A stretch of DNA of 64,000 bases. Source: Galbibacter orientalis DSM 19592. Lineage in GTDB: Bacteria; Bacteroidota; Bacteroidia; Flavobacteriales; Flavobacteriaceae. Shown here in pieces: positions 9,267 to 18,356 of this stretch (its first letter is position 1; every line of letters begins with the position of its first letter). The notes beneath the pieces were generated by a model. The model worked only from the letters and a program-made list of their open reading frames with translations, made no database searches and was not told the origin of the DNA. The position numbers and the translations under genes were made by a program. The DNA lies in NCBI RefSeq assembly GCF_000260115.1, contig NZ_JH651379.1:2831466-2895465 (forward strand), in the 5' to 3' direction.

Positions 9267-10649
9267 ATGCGATTATTATTGGCATTTATAGCTGTCACAT
9301 TCACATTAGTTGGATGTGACAGTTCTAAAAAATCAGAAAAAAAAGAGACATCAAAGTCAGATGAAGTAGCTGTGGAAGATGGAGAATTTCATCCTTCAAC
9401 AGAAGACAAAGCTTTGATGGATAAGGTGCAAAAGCAAACCTTCGAATATTTTTGGAGTGGCGCACAACCAAACTCTGGACTTGCAGCAGAGCGGATTCAT
9501 CTGGATGGAATTTACCCTTCAAAAGACAAGCATGTGGTTACTACTGGAGGTAGTGGATTTGGTATCATGGCTATTTTAGTTGGGGTAGAACGTGGGTATA
9601 TAACCAAAGATCAGGCATTAGAGAGGTATATAAAAATTGTAGATTTTTTAAAGAATGCAGATCGTTTTCATGGGGCTTGGCCACATTGGATGGATGATAA
9701 TACAGGAAAAGTAAAACCTTTTAGTAAGTATGATGATGGAGGAGATTTAGTAGAAACTGCTTTTTTAATTCAAGGACTTTTAACAGTTGCTGAATATTAT
9801 AAAACTGACAATTCGGAACAATCAAAACAATTGGTTGCAGATATCCAAAAACTATACGAAGAGGTGGAATGGGATTGGTATACTAAAGGAGAGAATGTTT
9901 TATACTGGCACTGGTCGCCTAACAATGGTTGGAAAATGAATTTTCCTGTTGGTGGATACAATGAGTGTTTAATAATGTATGTACTTGCAGCAGCTTCTCC
10001 TACACATCCTATTTCTAAAGAAGTTTATGAACAAGGATGGGCTCGTGGTGGAGCTATAGCAAAGGACACAACATATTATGGTTTAAAAACAGTTTTAGAT
10101 CATTATGAATATGATAAAGACCCTGTAGGGCCAATGTTCTGGGCACATTATTCTTATTTAGGATTAAATCCAGAAGGACTTAAAGACCAGTATGGAGATT
10201 ATTGGAAATTAAACCGTAACCATGCTATGATTCAATATAAATATTGTGTTGACAATCCTCATAACTATAAAGGTTATGGAGAGAATTGTTGGGGACTAAC
10301 CTCTAGCTATTCTATGAAAGGATATGCTGGTCACCATCCAGGAGATAAAGATTTAGGAGTTATTTCTCCAACGGCAGCATTGTCTTCAATGCCATATACG
10401 CCAAAAGAGAGTATGCAGTTTTTAAGATTTATGTATAAAGAGCAAGATTCTTTAATAGGTAAATATGGACCGTACGATGCTTTTAGTTTACAAGATAATT
10501 GGTATTTACCTAGGTATTTGGCAATAGATCAAGGACCAATTCCTGTTATGATTGAAAATTATAGAACAGGTTTATTTTGGAAATTATTTATGAAGAATGA
10601 AGATGTTCAAAAAGGACTAGATAAATTGGGGTTTACCATAACTAAATAA
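9267..10649 (+). CDS. GH144-type endo-beta-1,2-glucanase lipoprotein
   Basis: 460 residues with a lipobox (LVGC, Cys17), a charged linker to about residue 40 and then one catalytic (alpha/alpha)6 domain of the glucoamylase-like family PF10091. Family landmarks are GGSGFGIMAILVGVERG, DRFHGAWPHW, GGDLVETAFLIQGLL, GYNECLIMYVLAA, NRNHAMIQYKYC, SPTAALSSMPYTP and AIDQGPIPVMIENYRTG. This combination is characteristic of GH144, whose founding members are endo-beta-1,2-glucanases from Chitinophaga. It probably cleaves beta-1,2-glucan at the cell surface or in the periplasm. The specificity is inferred from family and from the GH3 gene alongside; the wider PF10091 family also contains uncharacterised enzymes. 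Confidence 0.8.
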   Translation: MRLLLAFIAVTFTLVGCDSSKKSEKKETSKSDEVAVEDGEFHPSTEDKALMDKVQKQTFEYFWSGAQPNSGLAAERIHLDGIYPSKDKHVVTTGGSGFGIMAILVGVERGYITKDQALERYIKIVDFLKNADRFHGAWPHWMDDNTGKVKPFSKYDDGGDLVETAFLIQGLLTVAEYYKTDNSEQSKQLVADIQKLYEEVEWDWYTKGENVLYWHWSPNNGWKMNFPVGGYNECLIMYVLAAASPTHPISKEVYEQGWARGGAIAKDTTYYGLKTVLDHYEYDKDPVGPMFWAHYSYLGLNPEGLKDQYGDYWKLNRNHAMIQYKYCVDNPHNYKGYGENCWGLTSSYSMKGYAGHHPGDKDLGVISPTAALSSMPYTPKESMQFLRFMYKEQDSLIGKYGPYDAFSLQDNWYLPRYLAIDQGPIPVMIENYRTGLFWKLFMKNEDVQKGLDKLGFTITK

Positions 10650-10796
10650 AAAGAAAGTAGTACTCTGTATCATTTTTGTTGATTCTCGAAATATTTATAA
10701 CTATCTGTAATTCAGATGTTAAATCTTCGTTTTCATTGGGAGCGGCAGCTAATTTATATAGTTAATTTAATATGACTTTTTAAAATAAATGCTTAA

Positions 10797-11582
10797 ATGA
10801 AAAATAAAATTAGATTAATTAGTTTTTTTCTGATGTGCTTTCCAGTACTAATGATAGCTCAAACGAAGCTTTATCAAAAGGATAATTTTGTAAAAGGAAA
10901 GGAAACGTTGAAATACAGAATACTGCTGCCTGATAACTTTTCAGAAGACAAACAATATCCTTTGGTTCTTTTTTTACATGGTGCTGGAGAGCGTGGAGAC
11001 AATAATGAGAGTCAGTTAACACACGGAAGTAGTCTATTTACTTCTGAAGAAAATAGAGCTAATTTCCCAGCTATTGTAATTTTTCCACAGTGTCCAAAAA
11101 ACGATTATTGGTCTAATGCTGATGTTGATCGCTCTGGCGAGGGAGTGAAACTTGTTTTTCATGATGATAAAAAGCCTACAAAGGCCTTGAGCTTAACAAT
11201 GGATTTATTAAATCAATTTATAGAAAAATCCTTTGTAAAAAAAGAGCAAGTATATGTTGTAGGATTGTCTATGGGAGGAATGGGAACTTTCGAAATATTA
11301 TCTAGAATGCCTACAACCTTTGCCGCAGCTATGCCTATTTGTGGTGGCGGTAGTGAAGAAGCTGTAAGTAAATACGTAAATACACCAATGTGGGTATTTC
11401 ATGGCGCACAAGATGATGTTGTAAATCCGTTACATTCTGTAAAAATGGTAGAAGCTATTTTAAAAGCAGGAGGGCATCCTAAGTTTACACTTTACAACGA
11501 TGCAAACCATAATAGTTGGGATTCTGCTTTTAGTGAGCCTGACTTTTTACCATGGTTATTTTCGCATCAGAAGGACAAATAA
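10797..11582 (+). CDS. Secreted alpha/beta-hydrolase (predicted esterase/peptidase, CE1-like)
   Basis: 261 residues with a signal peptide (1-21). The alpha/beta-hydrolase landmarks are the oxyanion segment FLHGAGERG (59-67), the nucleophile elbow GLSMGG (Ser158), an acid at Asp206 or Asp207 (FHGAQDD) and His238 (DANHNSW). The family is annotated as predicted peptidase, phospholipase/carboxylesterase or CE1-like; members in glycan loci usually remove acyl groups. It sits between GH144 (147 bp upstream) and GH3 (54 bp downstream). An acetyl or succinyl esterase role is inferred from context only. Confidence 0.75.
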   Translation: MKNKIRLISFFLMCFPVLMIAQTKLYQKDNFVKGKETLKYRILLPDNFSEDKQYPLVLFLHGAGERGDNNESQLTHGSSLFTSEENRANFPAIVIFPQCPKNDYWSNADVDRSGEGVKLVFHDDKKPTKALSLTMDLLNQFIEKSFVKKEQVYVVGLSMGGMGTFEILSRMPTTFAAAMPICGGGSEEAVSKYVNTPMWVFHGAQDDVVNPLHSVKMVEAILKAGGHPKFTLYNDANHNSWDSAFSEPDFLPWLFSHQKDK

Positions 11583-11636
11583 TTGAGAATATTTTAAAAT
11601 TCATAAGAGAATAAAAATTAAATAGAAATAAAGAAA

Positions 11637-13913
11637 ATGAATGTATTGAAACCCATATTAGTTGCTTTTGTTTTAAGCCTTACTACTATTGGAATTGCTC
11701 AAAGTAAAAAGCAAATACCCGAAGTGGAAGCTTTATTAAAAAAAATGACTATTGATGAAAAAATAGGGCAATTAAACTTATTAACTCCTGGAGGTGGTGT
11801 TGCCACTGGGTCTGTAGTGAGTGAAAATGTAGAAGCCAAAATAAAAGCTGGTAATGTAGGGGGACTTTTTGGAGTGGCTAGTCCTTCTAAAATGAAAATT
11901 GCTCAGGATATTGCAGTTAAGCAAACCCGTTTGCAAATACCATTACTTTTTGGGTCGGATATTATTCATGGATACAAAACAACGTTCCCAATTCCACTCG
12001 GACTTTCTTCTAGTTGGGATATGGATTTAATTAAAAGTACAGCACAAATAGCAGCAAAAGAGGCTACTGCAGATGGAATAAATTGGAATTTTTCTCCAAT
12101 GGTAGATATTGCTAGAGATCCAAGATGGGGAAGAATAGCAGAAGGAGCAGGAGAGGATGCTTATCTAGGTTCTGCCATTGCTAGAGCTATGGTAACTGGT
12201 TACCAAGGAGATAACCTTACCGATGCTAATACAATGTTGGCTTGTGTAAAACATTTTGCATTGTATGGAGCTATTGAGGGAGGACGCGATTATAATTCGG
12301 TTGATATGAGTCGTGTAAAAATGTTTAATCAATATTTACCACCTTATAAAGCTGCCATTGATGCTGGTGCAGCAAGTGTAATGACATCTTTTAACGATGT
12401 TGATGGAGTTCCTGCAACTGGGAATAAGTGGTTGTTAACCGATTTATTACGAGATCGTTGGGGGTTTGAAGGTTTTGTAGTTTCAGATTATACTTCCTTA
12501 AATGAAATGATTGCGCACGGATTAGGAGATTTACAGGCAGTTTCTGCTTTGGCATTGAAGGCTGGTTTAGATATGGATATGGTTGGAGAAGGATTTCTAT
12601 CGACTTTAAAAAAATCTTTATCAGAAGGAAAAGTTACCGAAGCTGATATAACAAATGCTTGTAGAAGAGTTTTAGAAGCTAAACATAAGTTAGGATTATT
12701 TGATAATCCATATCGTTACATTGATAATAGTCGCCCTGCAAAAGATATTCTTACGAAAGAGAATAGAGACGTAGCTCGACAAGCAGCAACACATTCGTTT
12801 GTTTTATTAAAAAATGAAAATAATGTGTTGCCTCTTAAAAAGGCAACAAAAATTGCTTTAGTTGGACCATTAGCAGATAGCAGAAATAATATGCTTGGAA
12901 CATGGGCACCAACGGGAGATGTTAAAAATGCAATAACTATTTTAGAAGGATTTAAAAATGTAGCTCCAGATGCAACCATAACATATGCAAAAGGGAGTAA
13001 TATTTTAAATGATGCTGAAATGGCTAAAAAGATAAATGTTTTTGGTCCTCGTGTTGAAATAAGTAAAGAGTCTTCAGAAGCTTTATTAAATGAAGCTTTA
13101 GCTGCAGCCAAAAAATCGGATGTTGTAGTAGCCGTAGTTGGAGAAGCAACAGAAATGAGTGGAGAAGCAGCAAGTAGAACAGATATTACAATTCCAGATA
13201 CTCAGAAAAAATTAATAAAAGCACTAGTTGAAACTGGAAAACCTGTTGTATTAGTTTTAATGAGTGGAAGACCATTAGCAATTCCAGAAGAATTTAATTT
13301 ACCAGTGAGCATATTACAAGTATGGCATCCTGGAGTAGAAGCAGGGAATGCAGTTGCAGATGTAGTTTTTGGAAATTATAATCCATCAGGAAAATTAACT
13401 GCTACATGGCCTCGTTCTGTTGGACAAATTCCTGTTTACCATAGCATGAAAAATACCGGAAGACCAGCTCCAGCTTCTGAAGAGTTTCAAAAGTTTAAAT
13501 CGAATTATTTAGATGAGAAAAATTCTCCTTTATTTCCTTTTGGATATGGATTGAGTTATACTTCTTTTGAATATGCTGATTTAAAAATTAATAAGGATAA
13601 AATTTCTCAGGGAGAGGCAGTAGAAGTATCTGTTACTTTAAAGAATACTGGGAATTTCGATGGGGAAGAAGTTGTACAATTATACTTACATGACGTGGTG
13701 AGAAGTATTACGCCTCCTAATCGCGAATTAAAAGGATTTAAAAAGGTATTTTTAAAGAAAAACGAAAGTAAAGAGGTAACAATTACTTTACAGCCTGAAG
13801 ATTTGAAATTTTATAATTCTGATTTAGAATTTGTTGCAGAACCAGGAACTTTTGAAGTTTTTGTAGGTGGAGATTCTAATGCAAGCTTGAAAAAAGAATT
13901 TATTTTAGAATAA
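11637..13913 (+). CDS. GH3 beta-glucosidase (BglX-like)
   Basis: 758 residues with a signal peptide (1-21), an N-terminal GH3 TIM-barrel (about 25-355), a C-terminal alpha/beta sandwich (about 390-620) and a terminal fibronectin-III-like domain (about 655-750). The catalytic nucleophile is Asp284 in GFVVSDYTS; KHF (205-207) and DPRWGR (161-166) line the active site. GH3 enzymes of this layout release glucose from beta-glucooligosaccharides in the periplasm. With GH144 upstream, sophoro-oligosaccharides (beta-1,2) are the likely substrate, though beta-1,3 or beta-1,4 activity cannot be ruled out from sequence. Confidence 0.9.
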   Translation: MNVLKPILVAFVLSLTTIGIAQSKKQIPEVEALLKKMTIDEKIGQLNLLTPGGGVATGSVVSENVEAKIKAGNVGGLFGVASPSKMKIAQDIAVKQTRLQIPLLFGSDIIHGYKTTFPIPLGLSSSWDMDLIKSTAQIAAKEATADGINWNFSPMVDIARDPRWGRIAEGAGEDAYLGSAIARAMVTGYQGDNLTDANTMLACVKHFALYGAIEGGRDYNSVDMSRVKMFNQYLPPYKAAIDAGAASVMTSFNDVDGVPATGNKWLLTDLLRDRWGFEGFVVSDYTSLNEMIAHGLGDLQAVSALALKAGLDMDMVGEGFLSTLKKSLSEGKVTEADITNACRRVLEAKHKLGLFDNPYRYIDNSRPAKDILTKENRDVARQAATHSFVLLKNENNVLPLKKATKIALVGPLADSRNNMLGTWAPTGDVKNAITILEGFKNVAPDATITYAKGSNILNDAEMAKKINVFGPRVEISKESSEALLNEALAAAKKSDVVVAVVGEATEMSGEAASRTDITIPDTQKKLIKALVETGKPVVLVLMSGRPLAIPEEFNLPVSILQVWHPGVEAGNAVADVVFGNYNPSGKLTATWPRSVGQIPVYHSMKNTGRPAPASEEFQKFKSNYLDEKNSPLFPFGYGLSYTSFEYADLKINKDKISQGEAVEVSVTLKNTGNFDGEEVVQLYLHDVVRSITPPNRELKGFKKVFLKKNESKEVTITLQPEDLKFYNSDLEFVAEPGTFEVFVGGDSNASLKKEFILE

Positions 13914-13926
13914 AAAAGAATTTATA

Positions 13927-14811
13927 ATGAAGAAAACATACGTTTTATTTTTAGTAGGATTTTTATTTGTGACTATGCAAATAAAAGCTCAAGAACGTTT
14001 TAAAGACGTTGTTTTTAATACGGTGAAGTCAGAAACTTTTACGTATTCAGATACGCTTCAATTAGATTTTTACAGTTCAAAACAGGATATGTTAGCAAAA
14101 AAACCGCTACTTATATTAGTACATGGTGGCGGTTTTTCTTCTGGAAAAAGAGACAATCCAATGGAGAAAGAGTTTTGTAGAGAGATGGCAAAAAGAGGGT
14201 ACGCTGTGGCTTCTATGAGTTATCATCTTACCAGAAAAGGAAAATCTTTTGGGTGTGATTATTCTTCAGAAGGGAAAATAGAAACCTTTGATTCGGTAAC
14301 TAATGATATTCTTGACGCTACTGATTTTTTAATTCAGAAGTCAAAAAATCTAAAGTTTGATCCAAGTCAGATTGTATTAGTAGGAAGTAGCGCGGGAGCA
14401 GAAGCTGTTTTAAATACAGTCTATATGCCTAATAGTTCAAAAATTAAGTATGCTGGAGTTGTTTCTTTTGCGGGAGCGCTTGTAAGTTTAGAGCATTTAA
14501 CCAAGGAGACTGCTATTCCTTCGGTTTTTTTCCACGGAAAGAAAGACAATTTAGTTCCTTATTACATTGCACCACATCATTATTGTAAACCTAATCAGCC
14601 TGGTTTTTTAACGCTATTTGGAGCTAAAGCAATTACAGAGAAACTTCAAAAATTAGGAGCTTCGTATTTGTTGGCAACAGATCCTGAGGGAAATCATGAT
14701 TGGGCAAATTTAGCTTACAAATTCACCGATGAAATAGCAGATTTTATATCGAATGCAATAATTCATAAAGAGCAAATTACATATAATCTTCAATTAGCAT
14801 CTAAAAAATGA
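13927..14811 (+). CDS. Secreted alpha/beta-hydrolase esterase (BD-FAE/acetyl esterase type)
   Basis: 294 residues with a signal peptide (1-22), the oxyanion motif VHGGGF (65-70), the nucleophile motif GSSAG (Ser155), an acid at Asp207 in HGKKDNLVP and His257 in NHDW. The HGGGF plus GSSAG pattern matches carbohydrate esterases and feruloyl/acetyl-xylan esterase-like proteins. It starts 13 bp after the GH3 gene and overlaps the sulfatase start by 4 bp (ATGA), so the three are translationally coupled. It likely removes an acyl decoration from the glycan imported by this locus. Confidence 0.75.
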   Translation: MKKTYVLFLVGFLFVTMQIKAQERFKDVVFNTVKSETFTYSDTLQLDFYSSKQDMLAKKPLLILVHGGGFSSGKRDNPMEKEFCREMAKRGYAVASMSYHLTRKGKSFGCDYSSEGKIETFDSVTNDILDATDFLIQKSKNLKFDPSQIVLVGSSAGAEAVLNTVYMPNSSKIKYAGVVSFAGALVSLEHLTKETAIPSVFFHGKKDNLVPYYIAPHHYCKPNQPGFLTLFGAKAITEKLQKLGASYLLATDPEGNHDWANLAYKFTDEIADFISNAIIHKEQITYNLQLASKK

Positions 14812-16469
14812 AAAGCATATCTAAATTAATACCTTTTTTAATTTTAGCTATTTTACTTACAAGCTGTAAGGAAAAAACTGATCAGGAAGAAAACAATACG
14901 GAGGTTGTAGCAGGAGCAGAAAAGCCTAATATTTTATTTATAATGGCAGATGATCATGCTTTTCAAGCTATTAGTGCTTATGGTTCTGAAATAAGTAAAT
15001 TGGCTCCAACTCCAAATATTGATAGAATTGCTAAAAATGGCGCAATTTTTAATCATACCTACTGTACAAACTCTATTTGTGGTCCAAGTAGAGCGGTAAT
15101 TTTAACTGGAAAACATAGTCATATTAACGGTTTCAGGCAAAATGGAGAGCGCTTTGATGGAGACCAGCCTACCCTCCCAAAAAAGCTACAAACGCTAGGA
15201 TATCAAACGGCTTTGGTTGGGAAATGGCATTTGTATGGATATCCACAAGGGTTTGATTATTGGAATATAATAGACGACCAAGGGCATTATTACAACCCTG
15301 ATTTTGTTAAAATGGGCGATTCTATACAAATAGAAGGCTATGCAACAGATATTATAACAGAGGATGCGATAAGTTGGCTAGAAAATAAAAAAGTGGATAA
15401 TAAGCCTTTCTTTATGATGTTGCATCATAAAGCACCGCACAGAAATTGGATGCCACCTTTACGTTATTTAACGGTTTACGATTCGATAAAATTTCCTTTG
15501 CCCGATAGTTATTTTGATAAACATGAAAGCCAAGTTGCTGCACAACAGCAATTGCAAACTATCTATGACGATATGTATGAAGGGCATGATTTAAAGTTGA
15601 GTAAAAAGTTTGCTAGTACTGAATTGTCAAATAACCCATGGACAAACGATTTTGATAGGATGAATGCCGAACAAAGAAGAATTTGGGACGAAGCTTATCT
15701 GCCAAAAAATAATGCTTTTTGGGAAGCTAATCTCCACGGAAAGGCATTGGATGAATGGAAAGGACAACGTTACTTACACGATTATTTAGCAACGGTAAAA
15801 GCTGTTGATGATGGCGTTGGAAAAGTTTTAGATTACCTAGAAGAAAATGGATTGTCTGATAATACAATTGTTGTTTATACTTCGGATCAAGGGTTTTATT
15901 TGGGAGAAAAAGGTTTTTTTGATAAGCGATTTATGTATGAAGAATCGTTTAGAATGCCTTTTTTAATTCAGTATCCTAAAGCAATAAAACCAGGAACTGT
16001 GGTAGATGCTTTGACTCAGAATTTAGATTTTGCACAAACATTTTTGGATTATGCGGGGGGGAATGATTTAACAGAAGGTATGCAAGGAAAATCTATAAAG
16101 CCTTTACTAGAAGGAACTGTTGAGGATGACGATTTTAGAGATGCCATTTATTATCATTATTATGACTATCCAGCTTTTCATATGGTGAAAAAGCATTATG
16201 GAGTAAAAACAAAGCGTTATAAATTAATGCATTTTTATGATGATATAGATACTTGGGAGTTTTACGATTTGGAAGAAGATCCAAATGAACTTCATAATGC
16301 CATTAATGACGAGGATTATGAGGAGGTAATAGCAAAATTACATGCTAGATTAAAAGAACTTCAAAAAGAGTACGGAGTTACAGAAAAAGAATTTGAGCAA
16401 GCATCAGAAAAGAAAATAGATAATAATTTCAAGAATTTTGATAGAATGCGTGGCACTCCAATTGAATAA
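14808..16469 (+). CDS. S1-family sulfatase lipoprotein
   Basis: 553 residues with a lipobox (LTSC, Cys20). The metal site NILFIMADDH (41-50) is followed by the sulfatase signature CGPSR (Cys91, expected to become formylglycine) and the second signature VGKWHLYG. The late metal ligands are in YTSDQGF. The context SICGPSRAVILTG and HSHINGF is typical of subfamily S1_11. It would remove a sulfate, or possibly a related phosphate ester, from the glycan. It overlaps the preceding esterase gene by 4 bp. No sulfatase-maturing enzyme is encoded in this window. Confidence 0.85.
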   Translation: MKSISKLIPFLILAILLTSCKEKTDQEENNTEVVAGAEKPNILFIMADDHAFQAISAYGSEISKLAPTPNIDRIAKNGAIFNHTYCTNSICGPSRAVILTGKHSHINGFRQNGERFDGDQPTLPKKLQTLGYQTALVGKWHLYGYPQGFDYWNIIDDQGHYYNPDFVKMGDSIQIEGYATDIITEDAISWLENKKVDNKPFFMMLHHKAPHRNWMPPLRYLTVYDSIKFPLPDSYFDKHESQVAAQQQLQTIYDDMYEGHDLKLSKKFASTELSNNPWTNDFDRMNAEQRRIWDEAYLPKNNAFWEANLHGKALDEWKGQRYLHDYLATVKAVDDGVGKVLDYLEENGLSDNTIVVYTSDQGFYLGEKGFFDKRFMYEESFRMPFLIQYPKAIKPGTVVDALTQNLDFAQTFLDYAGGNDLTEGMQGKSIKPLLEGTVEDDDFRDAIYYHYYDYPAFHMVKKHYGVKTKRYKLMHFYDDIDTWEFYDLEEDPNELHNAINDEDYEEVIAKLHARLKELQKEYGVTEKEFEQASEKKIDNNFKNFDRMRGTPIE

Positions 16470-16471
16470 TT

Positions 16472-16540
16472 CAATCCCTCATAGCCTGTGCTGAGCTTCT
16501 GCATCAAATTGAATTGAAATTGTTTCCTTTGGATACTTAG
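16472..16540 (+). repeat. Diverged fragment of repeat B
   Basis: The 191-bp gap after the sulfatase contains CAATCCCTCATAGCCTGTG followed by CTGAGCTTCTGCATC. Both are recognisable as a decayed form of the repeat B core (CCCTCATTGAGGG, then GCCTGTTCTGAGTATATCGAAG). No terminator hairpin is obvious. Confidence 0.4.
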
Positions 16541-16660
16541 TGGGTTCCCTCCAAGATAATTTAATGTTCCATTAAGGACCGAAATAAATTAATTTGTTTT
16601 CTTTGTGTATCTCTAGTACTGCCTAGAAAAAGTTAATATTAAGCTTTAATATAAATAAAA

Positions 16661-17494
16661 ATGAATAAAATTTTATCTGTTGTATTTTTTACTGTTTGTT
16701 CTTTGTTAAGTGCTCAGGATTTAAAAGTAATGACGTATAATATTAAATATGATAATCCTTCTGACACAGCCAATAATTGGCAAAGTCGTAAGGAATTTCT
16801 TATTTCTCAATTAAATTTTTATGCTCCTGATATTTTTGGAACTCAAGAAGGACTTCACAACCAATTAGAAGACATTCAGAGGGAGTTGAAAAACTATAAA
16901 TACATAGGAATTGGAAGAGATCAAGGAGATACAAAGGGAGAATACTCTGCTATTTTTTATAATACCAAAAAGTATGAAGTTGAAAATGAAAGTACATTTT
17001 GGTTGTCTCCAATGCCAGAAAAACCTTCTAAAGGATGGGATGCTGCTTTAAATAGAATTTGTACGTATGCTACTTTTAAGGACAAGGAATCAGGGAAAGA
17101 ATTCTTGGTTTTTAACACACATTTTGACCATGTAGGTAACGTTGCGCGACTTGAAAGTTCTAAGTTGATTTTGAAAAAAATGAAAGAATTAAATCCCAAA
17201 AATCTTCCAGTAGTTTTAACAGGAGATTTTAATTTAGACAGTACTTCGGAAGGAGTTGTTGCTATCAAAAAAGAAATGCTCGACAGTCATTTAGAAGCTG
17301 GTGAAAATGCTTTTGGACCTGATGGAACTTTTAACGGATTTCATTTTGAGAAACCTGTAAAAAATAAAATCGATTTTGTATTTATTTCAAAAAACGATTT
17401 TTCAGTTTTAAAAAGTGGAATTTTAAGCGATTCTAAAAATTTAAAATATCCTTCAGATCATTTTCCTGTAATAGCATATTTAGATTTTAAATAG
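16661..17494 (+). CDS. Secreted endonuclease/exonuclease/phosphatase-family phosphoesterase
   Basis: 277 residues with a signal peptide (1-18). All EEP-fold motifs are present: MTYNIKY (Asn27), TQEG (Glu63), FNTHFDH (about 150-156), LTGDFNLD (about 185-192), KIDFVFIS and SDHFPV. The fold hydrolyses phosphodi- or monoesters in a metal-dependent way. Substrates range from nucleic acids to phospholipids and sugar phosphates. It follows the sulfatase on the same strand across a 191-bp gap, so it may be part of the locus. Removal of phosphoglycerol-type groups from glucan is an inference. Confidence 0.75.
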   Translation: MNKILSVVFFTVCSLLSAQDLKVMTYNIKYDNPSDTANNWQSRKEFLISQLNFYAPDIFGTQEGLHNQLEDIQRELKNYKYIGIGRDQGDTKGEYSAIFYNTKKYEVENESTFWLSPMPEKPSKGWDAALNRICTYATFKDKESGKEFLVFNTHFDHVGNVARLESSKLILKKMKELNPKNLPVVLTGDFNLDSTSEGVVAIKKEMLDSHLEAGENAFGPDGTFNGFHFEKPVKNKIDFVFISKNDFSVLKSGILSDSKNLKYPSDHFPVIAYLDFK

Positions 17495-17525
17495 GATTAA
17501 GAAAATCATATTTAAAGAGGAATCA

Positions 17526-18320
17526 TTATTTTTTCACTTTAAAAGAACCTGTGGTAGCATCAAAAGATATTAAATCTTCAGGAAAAAGATTTTGAAAACT
17601 TCCTCTTTCAATAAGTTGGCAAGGTTCTCCAAATGTAGATTTCTGAGTATCTAATATGAGCATTTTATCACATAATTGAATAGCCAATTCTATTTCATGT
17701 GTAGAAAATAGAATGGCTTTTCTTGTTTTTTGAGCTATGGTTTTTAGGAGTTTTAGAATATATGCTTTGTGGTAAATATCTAAGTGAGTAGTAGGTTCAT
17801 CTAAAATAATAATAGAGGTATCTTGCGCCAAAGCTCTCGCTATCATTACACGTTGTAATTGTCCGTCGCTTAATTCAAAACACTTTTTATGTTTTAAATG
17901 TTCAAGTCCCACAAGACTAACTACTTCTTTTACTTTTTCTTGATCGGTTTGAGAGAGAATCCCAATCCAATTTGTATAGGGTTGTCTTCCTAAGGCAATA
18001 ACTTCTAGAACGCTTAAATTTTTAGCAGGAATATGTTCTGTTAATACAATACTTATTTCTCTAGCTAGATCGCTATTTTCATATACATCTAAAGCCTTAT
18101 TTCTAACATTAATTTCTCCTTTTAGCTTGGGTTGAACGCCTGCAAGTGTACGTAAGAGTGTTGATTTTCCAATTCCATTTGCACCAACAATTGCAGTTAG
18201 TTCTCCTGCGGATAATTTAAAATTAATATCCTTGGCAATAATATTATTTCCTTTTTTAGAAGGATATCCTACCGCTAAATTTTTGGTTTGTAAAATGATA
18301 TTTTGCTCTTGCGTATTGAT
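17526..18320 (-). CDS. btuD: Cobalamin/iron-chelate ABC transporter ATP-binding protein, no standard start codon
   Basis: The frame is continuously open from 18356 to the stop at 17526. It encodes a full ATPase: Walker A GANGIGKST, signature LSDGQ, Walker B IIILDEPT and H-loop STHE. The only in-frame ATG, GTG or TTG upstream of the signature is a GTG at 17912, which lies after Walker A and cannot be the real start. The upstream in-frame stop is TAA at 18357-18359. I place the start at an ATC codon (18320-18318) only because it gives a family-typical length of 264 residues; ATA at 18350 is an alternative. It partners BtuC and BtuF but is separated from btuC by 490 bp of repeats. It may use a rare start or be a 5'-truncated gene. 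Confidence 0.7.
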   Translation of the reverse strand: MNTQEQNIILQTKNLAVGYPSKKGNNIIAKDINFKLSAGELTAIVGANGIGKSTLLRTLAGVQPKLKGEINVRNKALDVYENSDLAREISIVLTEHIPAKNLSVLEVIALGRQPYTNWIGILSQTDQEKVKEVVSLVGLEHLKHKKCFELSDGQLQRVMIARALAQDTSIIILDEPTTHLDIYHKAYILKLLKTIAQKTRKAILFSTHEIELAIQLCDKMLILDTQKSTFGEPCQLIERGSFQNLFPEDLISFDATTGSFKVKK

Positions 18321-18356
18321 GTTTGAATAAGTTTTAGATGAAGGAGTTATATTTAG

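Noticed and set aside
12716-13111. 131-codon minus-strand open frame inside the GH3 gene
   Set aside because: It is antisense to a well-conserved enzyme domain and has no matching family or promoter.
17526-17912. A short ATPase fragment starting at GTG 17912 (129 codons including the stop)
   Set aside because: It begins after Walker A. The same frame continues upstream through the whole N-terminal half, so the GTG is an internal Val codon.
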